From Eutreptiella sp. 'Long Island Sound 2002' (taxonomy: Eukaryota; Euglenozoa; Euglenophyceae; Eutreptiales; Eutreptiaceae), in contig OZ038382.1 in assembly GCA_964036045.1 (NCBI GenBank), positions 131,130,556 to 131,194,555 on the forward strand: 64,000 nucleotides of DNA, read 5' to 3'. Every line of letters starts with the position of its first letter. Position 1 is the first letter of the stretch. Below, piece after piece: positions 32,701-46,848 of the stretch. The notes under the pieces were generated by a model. The model did not search any database. It had not been told where the DNA came from and saw only the letters and a list, made by a program, of their open reading frames with translations. The translations under genes were made by a program, and so were the position numbers.

Positions 32701-35700
32701 GGTGGGTGTACAGCCCCCAAATATTTCACGGAAGGGGTTCCGTCAAATATTTGGGGGCAGTACAGCCTCAAAATATTTCACGGAAGGGGTTCCGTCAAAT
32801 ATTTGGTGGGTGTACAGCCCCCAAATATTTGACGGATGGCGTTCCGTCAAATATTTGTGGGGTCTACAGCCCCAAAATATTTGACGGAACCCCTTCCGTC
32901 AAGTATTTGGGGGGTGTACAGCCCCCAAATATTTGACGGAAGGGGTTCCGTCAAATATTTCGGGGGTGTATAGCCCCCAAATATTTGAAGGAAAAGGTTT
33001 CTGTCAAATATTTGGTGGGTGTACAGCCCCCAAATATTTGACGGAAGGGGTTCCGTCAAATATTTCGGGGGTGTACAGCCCCCAAATATTTGACGGAACG
33101 GGTTCCGTCAAATATTTGGGAGGTGTACAGCCCCCAAATATTTGACGGAAGGGGTTCCGTCAAATATTTCGGGGGTGTACAGCCCCAAAATATTTGACGG
33201 AAGGGTTCCGTCAAATATTTGGTGGGTCTACAGCCCCCAAATATTTGACGGATGGGGTTCCGTCAAATTTTTGGGGGGTGTACAACCCCAAAATATTTCA
33301 CGGAAGGGGTTCCGTCAAATATTTGGTTGGTGTACAGCTGCCAAATATTTGACGGATGGCGTTCCGTCAAATATTTGGGGGGTGTACAGCCCCCAAATAT
33401 TTGACGGAAGGGGTTCTGTCAAATATTTGGTGGGTGTACAGCCCCCAAATATTTCACGGAAGGGGTTCCATCAAATATTTGGGGGGTGTACAGCCCCCAA
33501 ATATTTCACGGAAGGGGTTCCGTCAAATATTTGGGTGGTGTACAGCCGCAAAATATTTCACGGAAGGGGTTCTGTCAAATATTTGGTGGGTGTACAACCC
33601 CCAAATATTTGACGGATGGCGTTCCGTCAAATACTTGGGGGGTCTACAACCCCAAAATATTTGACGGAACCCCTTCCGTCCAGTATTTGGGGGGTGTACA
33701 GCCCCCAAATATTTGACGGAAGGGGTTCCGTCAAATATTTGGTGGGTGTACAGCCCCCAAATATTTGACGGAAGGGGTTCCGTCAAATATTTGGGGGGTG
33801 TACAGCCCCCAGATATTTGACGGAAGGGGTTCCGTCAAACATTTGGCCGGTGTACAGCCCCCAAATATTTGATGGAAGGGGTTCCGTCAAATATTTCGGG
33901 GGTGTACAGCCCCCAAATATTTGACGGAAGGGGTTCCGTCAAATATTTGGGGGGTGTACAGCCCCCAGATATTTGACGGAAGGGGTTCCGTCAAGTATTT
34001 GGTGGGTGTACAGCCCCCAAATATTTGACGGAAGGGGTTCCGTCAAATATTTCGGGGGTGTACAGCCCCCAAATATTTGACGGAAGGGGTTCCGTCAAAT
34101 ATTTGGTGGGTGTACAGCCCCCAAATATTTGACGGAAGTGGTTCCGTCAAATGTTTGGGGGGTGTACAGCCCCAAAATATTTGACGGAAGGGGTTCCGTC
34201 AAATATTTGGTGGGTGTACAGCCCCCAAATATTTGACGGATGGCGTTCCGTCAAATTTTTGGGGGGTGTACACCCCCAAAATATTTCACGGAAGGGGTTC
34301 CGTCAAATATTTGGTGGGTGTACAGCCCCCAAATATTTGACGGATGGCGTTCCGTCAAATATTTGGGGGCAGTACAGCCCCCAAATATTTGACGGAAGGG
34401 GTTCCGTCAAGTATTTGGTGGGTGTACAGCCCCCAAATATTTCACGGAAGGGGTTCCGTCAAATATTTGGTGGGTGTACAGCCCCCAAAAATTTGACTGA
34501 AGGGGTTCCGTCAAATATTTGGTGGGTGTACAGCCCCCAAATATTTCACGGAAGGGGTTCCATCAAATATTTGGGGGGTGTACAGCCCCCAAATATTTGA
34601 CAGATGGCGTTCCGTCAAATTTTTGGGGGGTGTACACCCCCAAAATATTTCACGGAAGGCGTTCCGTCAAATATTTGGTGGGTGTACAGCCCCCAAATAT
34701 TTGACGGATGGCGTTCCGTCAAATATTTGGGGGCAGTACAGCCCCCAAATATTTGACGGAAGGGGTTCCGTCAAATATTTGGTGGGTGTACAGCCCCCAA
34801 ATATTTCACGGAACGGGTTCCGTCAAATATTTGGTGGGTGTACAGCCCCCAAAAATTTGACAGAAGGGGTTCCGTCAAATATTTGGTGGGTGTACAGCCC
34901 CCAAATATTTCACGGAAGGGGTTCCATCAAATATTTGGGGGGTGTACAGCCCCCAAATATTTGACGGATGGCGTTTCGTCAAATATTTGGGGGGTGTACA
35001 GCCCCCAAATATTTGACGGAAGGGGTTCTGTCAAATATTTGGTGGCTGTACAGCCCCCAAATATTTCACGGAAGGGGTTCCGTCAAATATTTGGTGGGTA
35101 TACAGCCCCCAAATATTTGACGGAAGGGGTTCCGTCAAGTATTTGGTGGGTGTACAGCCCCCAAATATTTGACGGAAGGGGTTCCGTCAAGTATTTGGGG
35201 GGTGTACAGCCCCCAAATATTTGAAGGAAAAGGTTTCTGTCAAATATTTGGGGGGTGTACAGCCCCCAAATATTTGACGGAACGGGTTCCGTCAAATATT
35301 TGGGAGGTGTACAGCCCCCAAATATTTGACGGAAGGGGTTCCGTCAAATATTTGGTGGGTGTACAGCCCCAAAATATTTGACGGAAGGGGTTCCGTCAAA
35401 TGTTTAGGGGGTGTACAGCCCCAAAATATTTGACGGAAGGGGTTCCGTCAAATATTTGGTGGGTCTACAGCCCCCAAATATTTGACGGATGGGGTTCCGT
35501 CAAATTTTTGGGGGGTGTACACCCCCAAAATATTTCACGGAAGGGGTTCCGTCAAATATTTCGGGGGTGTACAGCCCCCAAATATTTGACGGAACGGGTT
35601 CCGTCAAATATTTGGGAGGTGTACAGCCCCCAAATATTTGACGGAAGGGGTTCCGTCAAATATTTGGTGGGTGTACAGCCCCAAAATATTTGACGGAAGG

Positions 35701-37890
35701 GGTTCCGTCAAATGTTTGGGGGGTGTACAGCCCCAAAATATTTGACGGAAGGGGTTCCGTCAAATATTTGGTGGGTCTACAGCCCCCAAATATTTGACGG
35801 ATGGGGTTCCGTCAAATTTTTGGGGGGTGTACACCCCCAAAATATTTCACGGAAGGGGTTCCGTCAAATATTTGGGAGGGGTACAGCCCCCAAATATTTG
35901 ACGGAAGGGGTTCCGTCAAATATTTGGTGGGTGTACAGCCCCCAAATATTTTACGGAAGGGGTTCCGTCAAATATTTCGGGGGTGTACAGCCCCCAAATA
36001 TTTGACGGAAGGGGTTCCGTCAAGTATTTGGTGGGTGTACAGCCCCCAAATATTTGACGGAAGGGGTTCCGTCCAATATTTCGGGGGTGTACAGCCCCCA
36101 AATATTTGACGGAAGGGGTTCCGTCAAATATTTGGGGGGTGTACAGCCCCCAAATATTTGACGGAAGGGGTTCCGTCAAATATTTGGTGGGTGTACAGCC
36201 CCCAAATATTTGACGGAAGGGGTTCCGTCAAATGTTTGGGGGGTGTACAGCCCCAAAATAATAGACGGAAGGGGTTCCGTCAAATATTTGGTGGGTGTAC
36301 AGCCCCCAAACATTTGACGGAAGGCGTTCCGTCAAATTTTTTGGGGGTGTACACCCCCAAAATATTTCACGGAAGGGGTTGCGTCAAATATTTGGTGGGT
36401 GTACAGCCCCCAAATATTTGACGTATGGCGTTCCGTCAAATATTTGGGGGCAGTACAGCCCCCAAATATTTGACGGAAGGGGTTCCGTCAAATATTTGGT
36501 GGGTGTACAGCCCCCAAATATTTCACGGAAGGGGTTCCATCAAATATTTGGGGGGTGTACAGCCCCCAAATATTTGACGGATGGCGCTCCGTCAAATATT
36601 TGGGGGGTGTACAGCCCCCAAATATTTCATGGAAGGGGTTCCGTCAAATATTTGGTGGGTGTACAGCCCCCAAATATTTCACGGAAGGGGTTCCGTCAAA
36701 TATTTGGTGGTGTACAGCCCCAAAATATTTCACGGAAGGGGTTCCGTCAAATATTTGGTGGGTGTACAGCCCCCAAATATTTGACGGATGGCGTTCCGTC
36801 AAATATTAGTGGGGTCTACAGCCCCAAAATATTTGACGGAACCCCTTCCCTCAAGTATTTGGGGGGTGTACAGCCCCCAAATATTTGACGGAAGGGGTTC
36901 CGTCAAATATTTGGTGGGTGTACAGCCCCCAAATATTTGACGGAAGGGGTTCTGTCAAATATTTCGGGGGTGTACAGCCCCCAAATATTTGACGGAAGGG
37001 GTTCCGTCAAATATTTGGGGGGTGTACAGCCCCCAAATATTTGACGGAAGGGGTTCCGTCAAGTATTTGGTGGGTGTGCAGCCCCCAAATATTTGACGGA
37101 AGGGGTTCCGTCAAGTATTTGGGGGGTGTACAGCCCCCAAATATTTGACGGAAGGGGTTCCGTCAAATATTTGGTGGGTGTACAGCCCCCAAATATTTGA
37201 CGGAAGGGGTTCCGTCAAATATTTCGGGGGTGTACAGCCCCGAAATATTTGACGGAAGGGGTTCCGTCAAATATTTGGTGGGTGTACAGCCACCAAATTT
37301 TTGACGGAAGGGGTTCCGTCAAATATTTCGGGGGTGTACAGCCCCCAAATTTTTGACGGAAGGGGTTCCGTCAAATATTTGGGGGGTGTACAGCCCCCAA
37401 ATATTTGACGGAAGGGGTTCCGTCAAATATTTGGTGGGTGTACAGCCCCCAAACATTTGACGGAAGGGGTTCCGTCAAATATTTGGTGGGTGTACAGCCC
37501 CCAAATATTTGACGGAAGGGGTTCCGTCAAATATTTCGGGGGTGTACAGCCCTCAAATATTTGACGGAAGGGGTTCCGTCAAATATTTGGGAGGTGTACA
37601 GCCCCCAAATATTTGACGGAAGGGGTTCCGTCAAATATTTGGTGGGTGTACAGCCCCCAAATATTTGACGGAAGGGGTTCCGTCAAATATTTCGGGGGTG
37701 TACAGCCCCCAAATATTTGACGGAAGGGGTTCCGTCAAATATTTGGTGGGTGTACAGCCCCCAAATATTTGACGGAAGGGGTTCCGTCAAATGTTTGGGG
37801 GGTGTACAGCCCCAAAATATTTGACGGAAGGGGTTCCGTCAAATATTTGGTGGGTCTACAGCCCCCAAATATTTGACGGATGGGGTTCCG

Positions 37891-40659
37891 TCCAATTTTT
37901 TTGGGGGTGTACACCCCCAAAATATTTCACGGAAGGGGTTCCGTAAAATATTTGGTGGGTGTAAAGCCCCCAAATATTTGACGGATGGCGTTCCGTCAAA
38001 TATTTGGGGGGTGTATAGCCCCCAAATATTTGACGGAAGGGGATCTGTCAAATATTTGGTGGGTGTACAGCCCCCAAATATTTGACGGAAGGGGTTCCGT
38101 CAAATAGTTGGTGGGTGTACAGCCCCCATATATTTGACAGAAGGGGTTCCGTCAAATATTTGGTGGGTGTACAGCCCCCAAATATTTGACGAATGGCGTT
38201 CCGTCAAATATTTTGGGGGTCTACAGCCCCAAAATATTTGACGGAACCCCTTCCGTCAAGTATTTGGGGGGTGTACAGCCCCCAAATATTTGACGGAAGG
38301 GGTTTCCTCAAGTATTTGGTGGGTGTACGGCCCCCAAATATTTGTCGGAAGGGGTTCCATCAAGTATTTGGGGGATGTACAGCCCCCAAATATTTGACGG
38401 AAGGGGTTCCGTCAAGTATTTGGTGGGTGTACAGCCCCCAAATATTTGTCGGAAGGGGTTCCGTCAAGTATTCGGGGAGTGTACAGCCCCCAAATATTTG
38501 ACGGAAGGGGTTCCATCAAATATTTGGTCGGTCTACAGCCCCCAAATATTTGACGGATGGGGTTCCGTCAAATATTTGGGGGGTGTACACCCCCAAAATA
38601 TTTCACGGAAGGGGTTCCGTCAAATATTTGGTGGCTGTACAGCCCCCAAATATTTGACGGATGGCGTTCCGTCAAATATTTGGGGGCCGTACAGCCCCCA
38701 AATATTTGACGGAAGGGGTTCCGTCAAATATTTGGTGGGTGTACAGCCCCCAAATATTTCACGGAAGGGGTTCCGTCAAATATTGGGGGGGTGTACAGCC
38801 CCCAAATATTTGACGGAAGGGGTTCCGTCAAATATTTGGGGGGTGTACAGCCCCCAAATATTTCACGGAAGGGGTTCCGTCAAATATTTGGTGGGTCTAC
38901 AGCCCCCAAATATTTCACGGATGGGGTTCCGTCAAATATTTGGGGGGTGTACAGCCCCCAAATATTTGACGGAAGGGGTTCCGTCAAATATTTCGGGGGT
39001 GTACAGCCCCCAAATATTTGACAGATGGGGTTCCGTCAAATATTTCGGGGGTGTACAGCCCCCAAATATTTCACGGAAGGGTTATGTCAAATATTTGGTG
39101 GGTGTACAGCCCCCAAATATTTCACGGAAGGGGTTCCATCAAATATTTGGGGGGCGTACAGCCCCCAAATATTTGATGGATGGCGTTCCGTCAAATATTT
39201 GGGGGGTGTACAGCCCCCAAATATTTGACGGAAGGGGTTCCGTCAAATATTTGGTGGGTGTACAGCCCCCAAATATTTCACGGAAGGGGTTCCGTCAAAT
39301 ATTTGGTGGGTGTACAGCGGGGTCTACAGCCCCAAAATATTTGACGGAACCCCTTCCGTCAAATATTTCGGGGGTGTACAGCCCCCAAATATTTGTCGGA
39401 AGGGGTTCCATCAAGTATTTGGGGGGTGTACAGCCCCCAAATATTTGACGGAAGGGGTTCCGTCAAGTATTTGGTGGGTGTACAGCCCCCAAATATTTGA
39501 CGGAAGGGGTACCGTCAAGTATTTGGGGAGTGTACAGCCCCCAAATATTTGACGGAAGGGGTTCCATCAAATATTTGGTCGGTCTACAGCCCCAAAATAT
39601 TTGACGGATGGGGTTCCGTCAAATATTTGGGGGGTGTACACCCCCCAAATATTTCACGGAAGGGGTTCCGTCAAATATTTGGTGGGTGTACAGCCCCCAA
39701 ATATTTGACGGATGGCGTTCCGTCAAATATTTGGGGGCCGTACAGCCCCCAAATATTTGACGGAAGGGGTTCCGTCAAATATTTGGGGGGTGTACGGCCC
39801 CCAAAATATTTGACGGAAAGGGTTCCTCCAAATATTTGGGGGGTGTACAGCCCCCAAATATTTCACGGAAGGGGTTCCGTCAAATATTTGGTGGGTCTAC
39901 AGCCCCCAAATGTTTCACGGATGGGGTTCCGTCAAATATTTGGGGGGTGTACAGCCCCCAAATATTTGACGGAAGGGGTTCCGTCAAATATTTCGGGGGT
40001 GTACAGCCCCCAAATATTTGACGGAAGGGGTTCCGTCAAATATTTCGGGGGTGTACAGCCCCCAAATATTTGACGGAAGGGGTTCCGTCAAATATTTGGG
40101 GGGTGTACAGCCCCCAAATATTTGGCGGATGGGGTTCCGTCAAATATTTGGTGGGTCTACAGCCCCAAAATATTTCACGGAAGGGGTTCCGTCAAATATT
40201 TGGTGGGTGTACAGCCCCCAAATATTTGACGGAAGGGGTTCCGTCAAATATTTGGTGGGTGTACAGCCCCCAAATATTTGACGGAAGGGGTTCCGTCAAA
40301 TATTTCGGGGGTGTACAGCCCTCAAATATTTGACGGAAGGGGTTCCGTCAAATATTTGGGAGGTGTACAGCCCCCAAATATTTGACGGAAGGGGTTCCGT
40401 CAAATATTTAGTGGGTGTACAGCCCCCAAATATTTGACGGAAGGTGTTCCGTCAAATATTTCGGGGGTGTACAGCCCCCAAATATTTGACGGAAGGGGTT
40501 CCGTCAAATATTTGGTGGGTGTACAGCCCCCAAATATTTGACGGAAGGGGTTCCGTCAAATGTTTGGGGGGTGTACAGCCCCAAAATATTTGACGGAGGG
40601 GGTTCCGTCAAATATTTGGTGGGTCTACAGCCCCCAAATATTTGACGGATGGGGTTCCG
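37891..40659. repeat. Satellite C higher-order repeat, unit 1
   Basis: Delimited by a marker monomer with the variant TCCAATTTTTTTGGGGG, followed by a monomer with GTAAAATATT and GTGTAAAGCCCC. The next marker is 2769 bp further, close to 53 monomers. Variant monomers recur in the same order in the following units. Confidence 0.8.
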
Positions 40660-43624
40660 TCCAATTTTTTTGGGGGTGTACACCCCCAAAATATTTCACG
40701 GAAGGGGTTCCGTAAAATATTTGGTGGGTGTAAAGCCCCCAAATATTTGACGGATGGCGTTCCGTCAAATATTTGGGGGGTGTATAGCCCCCAAATATTT
40801 GACGGAAGGGGTTCTGTCAAATATTTGGTGGGTGTACAGCCCCCAAATATTTGACGGAAGGGGTTCCGTCAAATATTTGGTGGGTGTACAGCCCCCAAAT
40901 ATTTGACAGAAGGGGTTCCGTCAAATATTTGGTGGGTGTACAGCCCCCAAATATTTCACGGAAGGGGTTCCATCAAATATTTGGGGGGTGTACAGCCCTC
41001 AAATATTTGACGGATGGCGTTCCGTCAAATATTTGGGGGATGTACAGCCCCCAAATATTTGACGGAAGGGGTTCCGTCAAATATTTGGTGGGTGTACAGC
41101 CCCCAAATATTTCACGGAAGGGGTTCCGTAAAATATTTGGTGGGTGTACAGCCCCCAAATATTTGACGAATGGCGTTCCGTCAAATATTTGGGGGGTCTA
41201 CAGCCCCAAAATATTTGACGGAACCCCTTCCGTCAAGTATTTGGGGGGTGTACAGCCCCCAAATATTTGACGGAAGGGGTTTCCTCAAGTATTTGGTGGG
41301 TGTACGGCCCCCAAATATTTGTCGGAAGGGGTTCCATCAAGTATTTGGGGGGTGTACAGCCCCCAAATATTTGACGGAAGGGGTTCCGTCAAGTATTTGG
41401 TGGGTGTACAGCCCCCAAATATTTGTCGGAAGGGGTTCCGTCAAGTATTCGGGGAGTGTACAGCCCCCAAATATTTGACGGAAGGGGTTCCATCAAATAT
41501 TTGGTCGGTCTACAGCCCCCAAATATTTGACGGATGGGGTTCCGTCAAATATTTGGGGGGTGTACACCCCCAAAATATTTCACGGAAGGGGTTCCGTCAA
41601 ATATTTGGTGGCTGTACAGCCCCCAAATATTTGACGGATGGCGTTCCGTCAAATATTTGGGGGCCGTACAGCCCCCAAATATTTGACGGAAGGGGTTCCG
41701 TCAAATATTTGGTGGGTGTACAGCCCCCAAATATTTCACGGAAGGGGTTCCGTCAAATATTGGGGGGGTGTACAGCCCCCAAATATTTGACGGAAGGGGT
41801 TCCGTCAAATATTTGGGGGGTGTACAGCCCCCAAATATTTCACGGAAGGGGTTCCGTCAAATATTTGGTGGGTCTACAGCCCCCAAATATTTTACCGATG
41901 GCGTTCCGTCAAATATTTGGGGGGTGTACAGCCCCCAAATATTTGACGGAAGGGGTTCCGTCAGATATTTCGGGGGTGTACAGCCCCCAAATATTTGACG
42001 GATGGGGTTCCGTCAAATATTTCGGGGGTCTACAGCCCCCAAATATTTGACGGAAGGGGTTCCGTCAAATATTTGGTGGGTGTACAGCCCCCAAATATTT
42101 CACGGAAGGGTTATGTCAAATGTTTGGTGGGTGTACAGCCCCCAAATATTTGACAGAAGGGGTTCCGTCAAATATTTGGTGGGTGTACAGCCCCCAAATA
42201 TTTCACGGAAGGGGTTCCATCAAATATTTGGGGGGTGTACAGCCCCCAAATATTTGATGGATGGCGTTCCGTCAAATATTTGGGGGGTGTACAGCCCCCA
42301 AATATTTGACGGAAGGGGTTCCGTCAAATATTTGGTGGGTGTACAGCCCCCAAGTATTTCACGGAAGGGGTTCCGTCAAATATTTGGTGGGTGTACAGCC
42401 CCCAAATATTTGACGAATGGCGTTCCGTCAAATATTTGGGGGGTCTACAGCCCCAAAATATTTGACGGAACCCCTTCCGTCAAGTATTTGGGGGGTGTAC
42501 AGCCTGCAAATATTTGACGAAAGGGGTTCCGTCAAATATATCGGGGGTGTACAGCCCCCAAATATTTGACGGAAGGGGTACCGTCAAATATTTGGGGGGT
42601 GTACAGCCCCCAAATATTTGTCGGAAGGGGTTCCATCAAGTATTTGGGGGGTGTACAGCCCCCAAATATTTGACGGAAGGGGTTCCGTCAAGTATTTGGT
42701 GGGTGTACAGCCCCCAAATATTTGTCGGAAGGGGTTCCGTCAAATATTTGGGGGGTGTACGGCCCCCAAAATATTTGACGGAAAGGGTTCCTCCAAATAT
42801 TTGGGGGGTGTACAGCCCCCAAATATTTCACGGAAGGGGTTCCGTCAAATATTTGGTGGGTCTACAGCCCCCAAATGTTTCACGGATGGGGTTCCGTCAA
42901 ATATTTGGGGGGTGTACAGCCCCCAAATATTTGACGGAAGGGGTTCCGTCAAATATTTCGGGGGTGTACAGCCCCCAAATATTTGACGGAAGGGGTTCCG
43001 TCAAATATTTCGGGGGTGTACAGCCCCCAAATATTTGACGGAAGGGGTTCCGTCAAATATTTGGGGGGTGTACAGCCCCCAAATATTTGGCGGATGGGGT
43101 TCCGTCAAATATTTGGTGGGTCTACAGCCCCAAAATATTTCACGGAAGGGGTTCCGTCAAATATTTGGTGGGTGTACAGCCCCCAAATATTTGACGGAAG
43201 GGGTTCCGTCAAATATTTGGTGGGTGTACAGCCCCCAAATATTTGACGGAAGGGGTTCCGTCAAATATTTCGGGGGTGTACAGCCCTCAAATATTTGACG
43301 GAAGGGGTTCCGTCAAATATTTGGGAGGTGTACAGCCCCCAAATATTTGACGGAAGGGGTTCCGTCAAATATTTAGTGGGTGTACAGCCCCCAAATATTT
43401 GACGGAAGGTGTTCCGTCAAATATTTCGGGGGTGTACAGCCCCCAAATATTTGACGGAAGGGGTTCCGTCAAATATTTGGTGGGTGTACAGCCCCCAAAT
43501 ATTTGACGGAAGGGGTTCCGTCAAATGTTTGGGGGGTGTACAGCCCCAAAATATTTGACGGAGGGGGTTCCGTCAAATATTTGGTGGGTCTACAGCCCCC
43601 AAATATTTGACGGATGGGGTTCCG
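40660..43624. repeat. Satellite C higher-order repeat, unit 2
   Basis: Marker to marker distance is 2965 bp (57 monomers plus 1 base). Large parts match unit 3 base for base by eye. Confidence 0.85.
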
Positions 43625-46600
43625 TCCAATTTTTTTGGGGGTGTACACCCCCAAAATATTTCACGGAAGGGGTTCCGTAAAATATTTGGTGGGTGTAAAG
43701 CCCCCAAATATTTGACGGATGGCGTTCCGTCAAATATTTGGGGGGTGTATAGCCCCCAAATATTTGACGGAAGGGGTTCTGTCAAATATTTGGTGGGTGT
43801 ACAGCCCCCAAATATTTGACGGAAGGGGTTCCGTCAAATATTTGGTGGGTGTACAGCCCCCAAATATTTGACAGAAGGGGTTCCGTCAAATATTTGGTGG
43901 GTGTACAGCCCCCAAATATTTCACGGAAGGGGTTCCATCAAATATTTGGGGGGTGTACAGCCCTCAAATATTTGACGGATGGCGTTCCGTCAAATATTTG
44001 GGGGATGTACAGCCCCCAAATATTTGACGGAAGGGGTTCCGTCAAATATTTGGTGGGTGTACAGCCCCCAAATATTTCACGGAAGGGGTTCCGTAAAATA
44101 TTTGGTGGGTGTACAGCCCCCAAATATTTGACGAATGGCGTTCCGTCAAATATTTGGGGGGTCTACAGCCCCAAAATATTTGACGGAACCCCTTCCGTCA
44201 AGTATTTGGGGGGTGTACAGCCCCCAAATATTTGACGGAAGGGGTTTCCTCAAGTATTTGGTGGGTGTACGGCCCCCAAATATTTGTCGGAAGGGGTTCC
44301 ATCAAGTATTTGGGGGGTGTACAGCCCCCAAATATTTGACGGAAGGGGTTCCGTCAAGTATTTGGTGGGTGTACAGCCCCCAAATATTTGTCGGAAGGGG
44401 TTCCGTCAAGTATTCGGGGAGTGTACAGCCCCCAAATATTTGACGGAAGGGGTTCCATCAAATATTTGGTCGGTCTACAGCCCCCAAATATTTGACGGAT
44501 GGGGTTCCGTCAAATATTTGGGGGGTGTACACCCCCAAAATATTTCACGGAAGGGGTTCCGTCAAATATTTGGTGGCTGTACAGCCCCCAAATATTTGAC
44601 GGATGGCGTTCCGTCAAATATTTGGGGGCCGTACAGCCCCCAAATATTTGACGGAAGGGGTTCCGTCAAATATTTGGTGGGTGTACAGCCCCCAAATATT
44701 TCACGGAAGGGGTTCCGTCAAATATTGGGGGGGTGTACAGCCCCCAAATATTTGACGGAAGGGGTTCCGTCAAATATTTGGGGGGTGTACAGCCCCCAAA
44801 TATTTCACGGAAGGGGTTCCGTCAAATATTTGGTGGGTCTACAGCCCCCAAATATTTTACGGATGGCGTTCCGTCAAATATTTGGGGGGTGTACAGCCCC
44901 CAAATATTTGACGGAAGGGGTTCCGTCAAATATTTCGGGGGTGTACAGCCCCCAAATATTTGACGGATGGGGTTCCGTCAAATATTTCGGGGGTCTACAG
45001 CCCCCAAATATTTGACGGAAGGGGTTCCGTCAAATATTTGGTGGGTGTACAGCCCCCAAATATTTCACGGAAGGGTTATGTCAAATGTTTGGTGGGTGTA
45101 CAGCCCCCAAATATTTGACAGAAGGGGTTCCGTCAAATATTTGGTGGGTGTACAGCCCCCAAATATTTCACGGAAGGGGTTCCATCAAATATTTGGGGGG
45201 TGTACAGCCCCCAAATATTTGATGGATGGCGTTCCGTCAAATATTTGGGGGGTGTACAGCCCCCAAATATTTGACGGAAGGGGTTCCGTCAAATATTTGG
45301 TGGGTGTACAGCCCCCAAGTATTTCACGGAAGGGGTTCCGTCAAATATTTGGTGGGTGTACAGCCCCCAAATATTTGACGAATGGCGTTCCGTCAAATAT
45401 TTGGGGGGTCTACAGCCCCAAAATATTTGACGGAACCCCTTCCGTCAAGTATTTGGGGGGTGTACAGCCTGCAAATATTTGACGAAAGGGGTTCCGTCAA
45501 ATATATCGGGGGTGTACAGCCCCCAAATATTTGACGGAAGGGGTACCGTCAAATATTTGGGGGGTGTACAGCCCCCAAATATTTGTCGGAAGGGGTTCCA
45601 TCAAGTATTTGGGGGGTGTACAGCCCCCAAATATTTGACGGAAGGGGTTCCGTCAAGTATTTGGTGGGTGTACAGCCCCCAAATATTTGTCGGAAGGGGT
45701 TCCGTCAAGTATTTGGGGAGTGTACAGCCCCCAAATATTTGACGGAAGGGGTTCCATCAAATATTTGGTCGGTCTACAGCCCCAAGATATATGACGGATG
45801 GGGTTCCGTCAAATATTTGGGGGGTGTACACCCCCCAAATATTTCACGGAAGGGGTTCCGTCAAATATTTGGTGGGTGTACAGCCCCCAAATATTTGACG
45901 GATGGCGTTCCGTCAAATATTTGGGGGCCGTACAGCCCCCAAATATTTGACGGAAGGGGTTCCGTCAAATATTTGGGGGGTGTACAGCCCCCAAATATTT
46001 GACGGAAGGGGTTCCTCCAAATATTTGGGGGGTGTACAGCCCCCAAATATTTCACGGAAGGGGTTCCGTCAAATATTTGGTGGGTCTACAGCCCCCAAAT
46101 GTTTCACGGATGGGGTTCCGTCAAATATTTGGGGGGTGTACAGCCCCCAAATATTTGACGGAAGGGGTTCCGTCAAATATTTCGGGGGTGTACAGCCCCC
46201 AAATATTTGACGGAAGGGGTTCCGTCAAATATTTCGGGGGTGTACAGCCCCCAAATATTTGACGGAAGGGGTTCCGTCAAATATTTGGGGGGTGTACAGC
46301 CCCCAAATATTTGGCGGATGGGGTTCCGTCAAATATTTGGTGGGTCTACAGCCCCAAAATATTTCACGGAAGGGGTTCCGTCAAATATTTGGTGGGTGTA
46401 CAGCCCCCAAATATTTGACGGAAGGGGTTCCGTCAAATATTTGGTGGGTGTACAGCCCCCAAATATTTGACGGAAGGGGTTCCGTCAAATATTTCGGGGG
46501 TGTACAGCCCTCAAATATTTGACGGAAGGGGTTCCGTCAAATATTTGGGAGGTGTACAGCCCCCAAATATTTGACGGAAGGGGTTCCGTCAAATATTTGG

Positions 46601-46848
46601 TGGGTGTACAGCCCCCAAATATTTGACGGAAGGGGTTCCGTCAAATATTTCGGGGCCGTACAGCCCCCAAATATTTGACGGAAGGGGTTCCGTCAAATAT
46701 TTGGTGGGTGTACAGCCCCCAAATATTTGACGGATGGGGTTCCGTCAAATGTTTCGGGGGTGTACAGTCCCAAAATATTTGACGGAAGGGGTTCCGTCAA
46801 ATATTTGGTGGGTCTACAGCCCCCAAATATTTGACGGATGGGGTTTTG
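43625..46848. repeat. Satellite C higher-order repeat, unit 3
   Basis: 3224 bp, exactly 62 monomers. The first ~2.1 kb align with unit 2 at a constant offset of 2965. Extra monomers are present in the second half. Confidence 0.85.

Noticed and set aside
38342-39448. 368-aa open frame (and 243-, 227- and 191-aa frames) in satellite C as a repeat protein gene
   Set aside because: The peptide is a plain translation of the 52-bp monomer in three phases, similar frames exist on both strands, and there is no flanking gene structure. Kept only as a note on the 156-bp rhythm.
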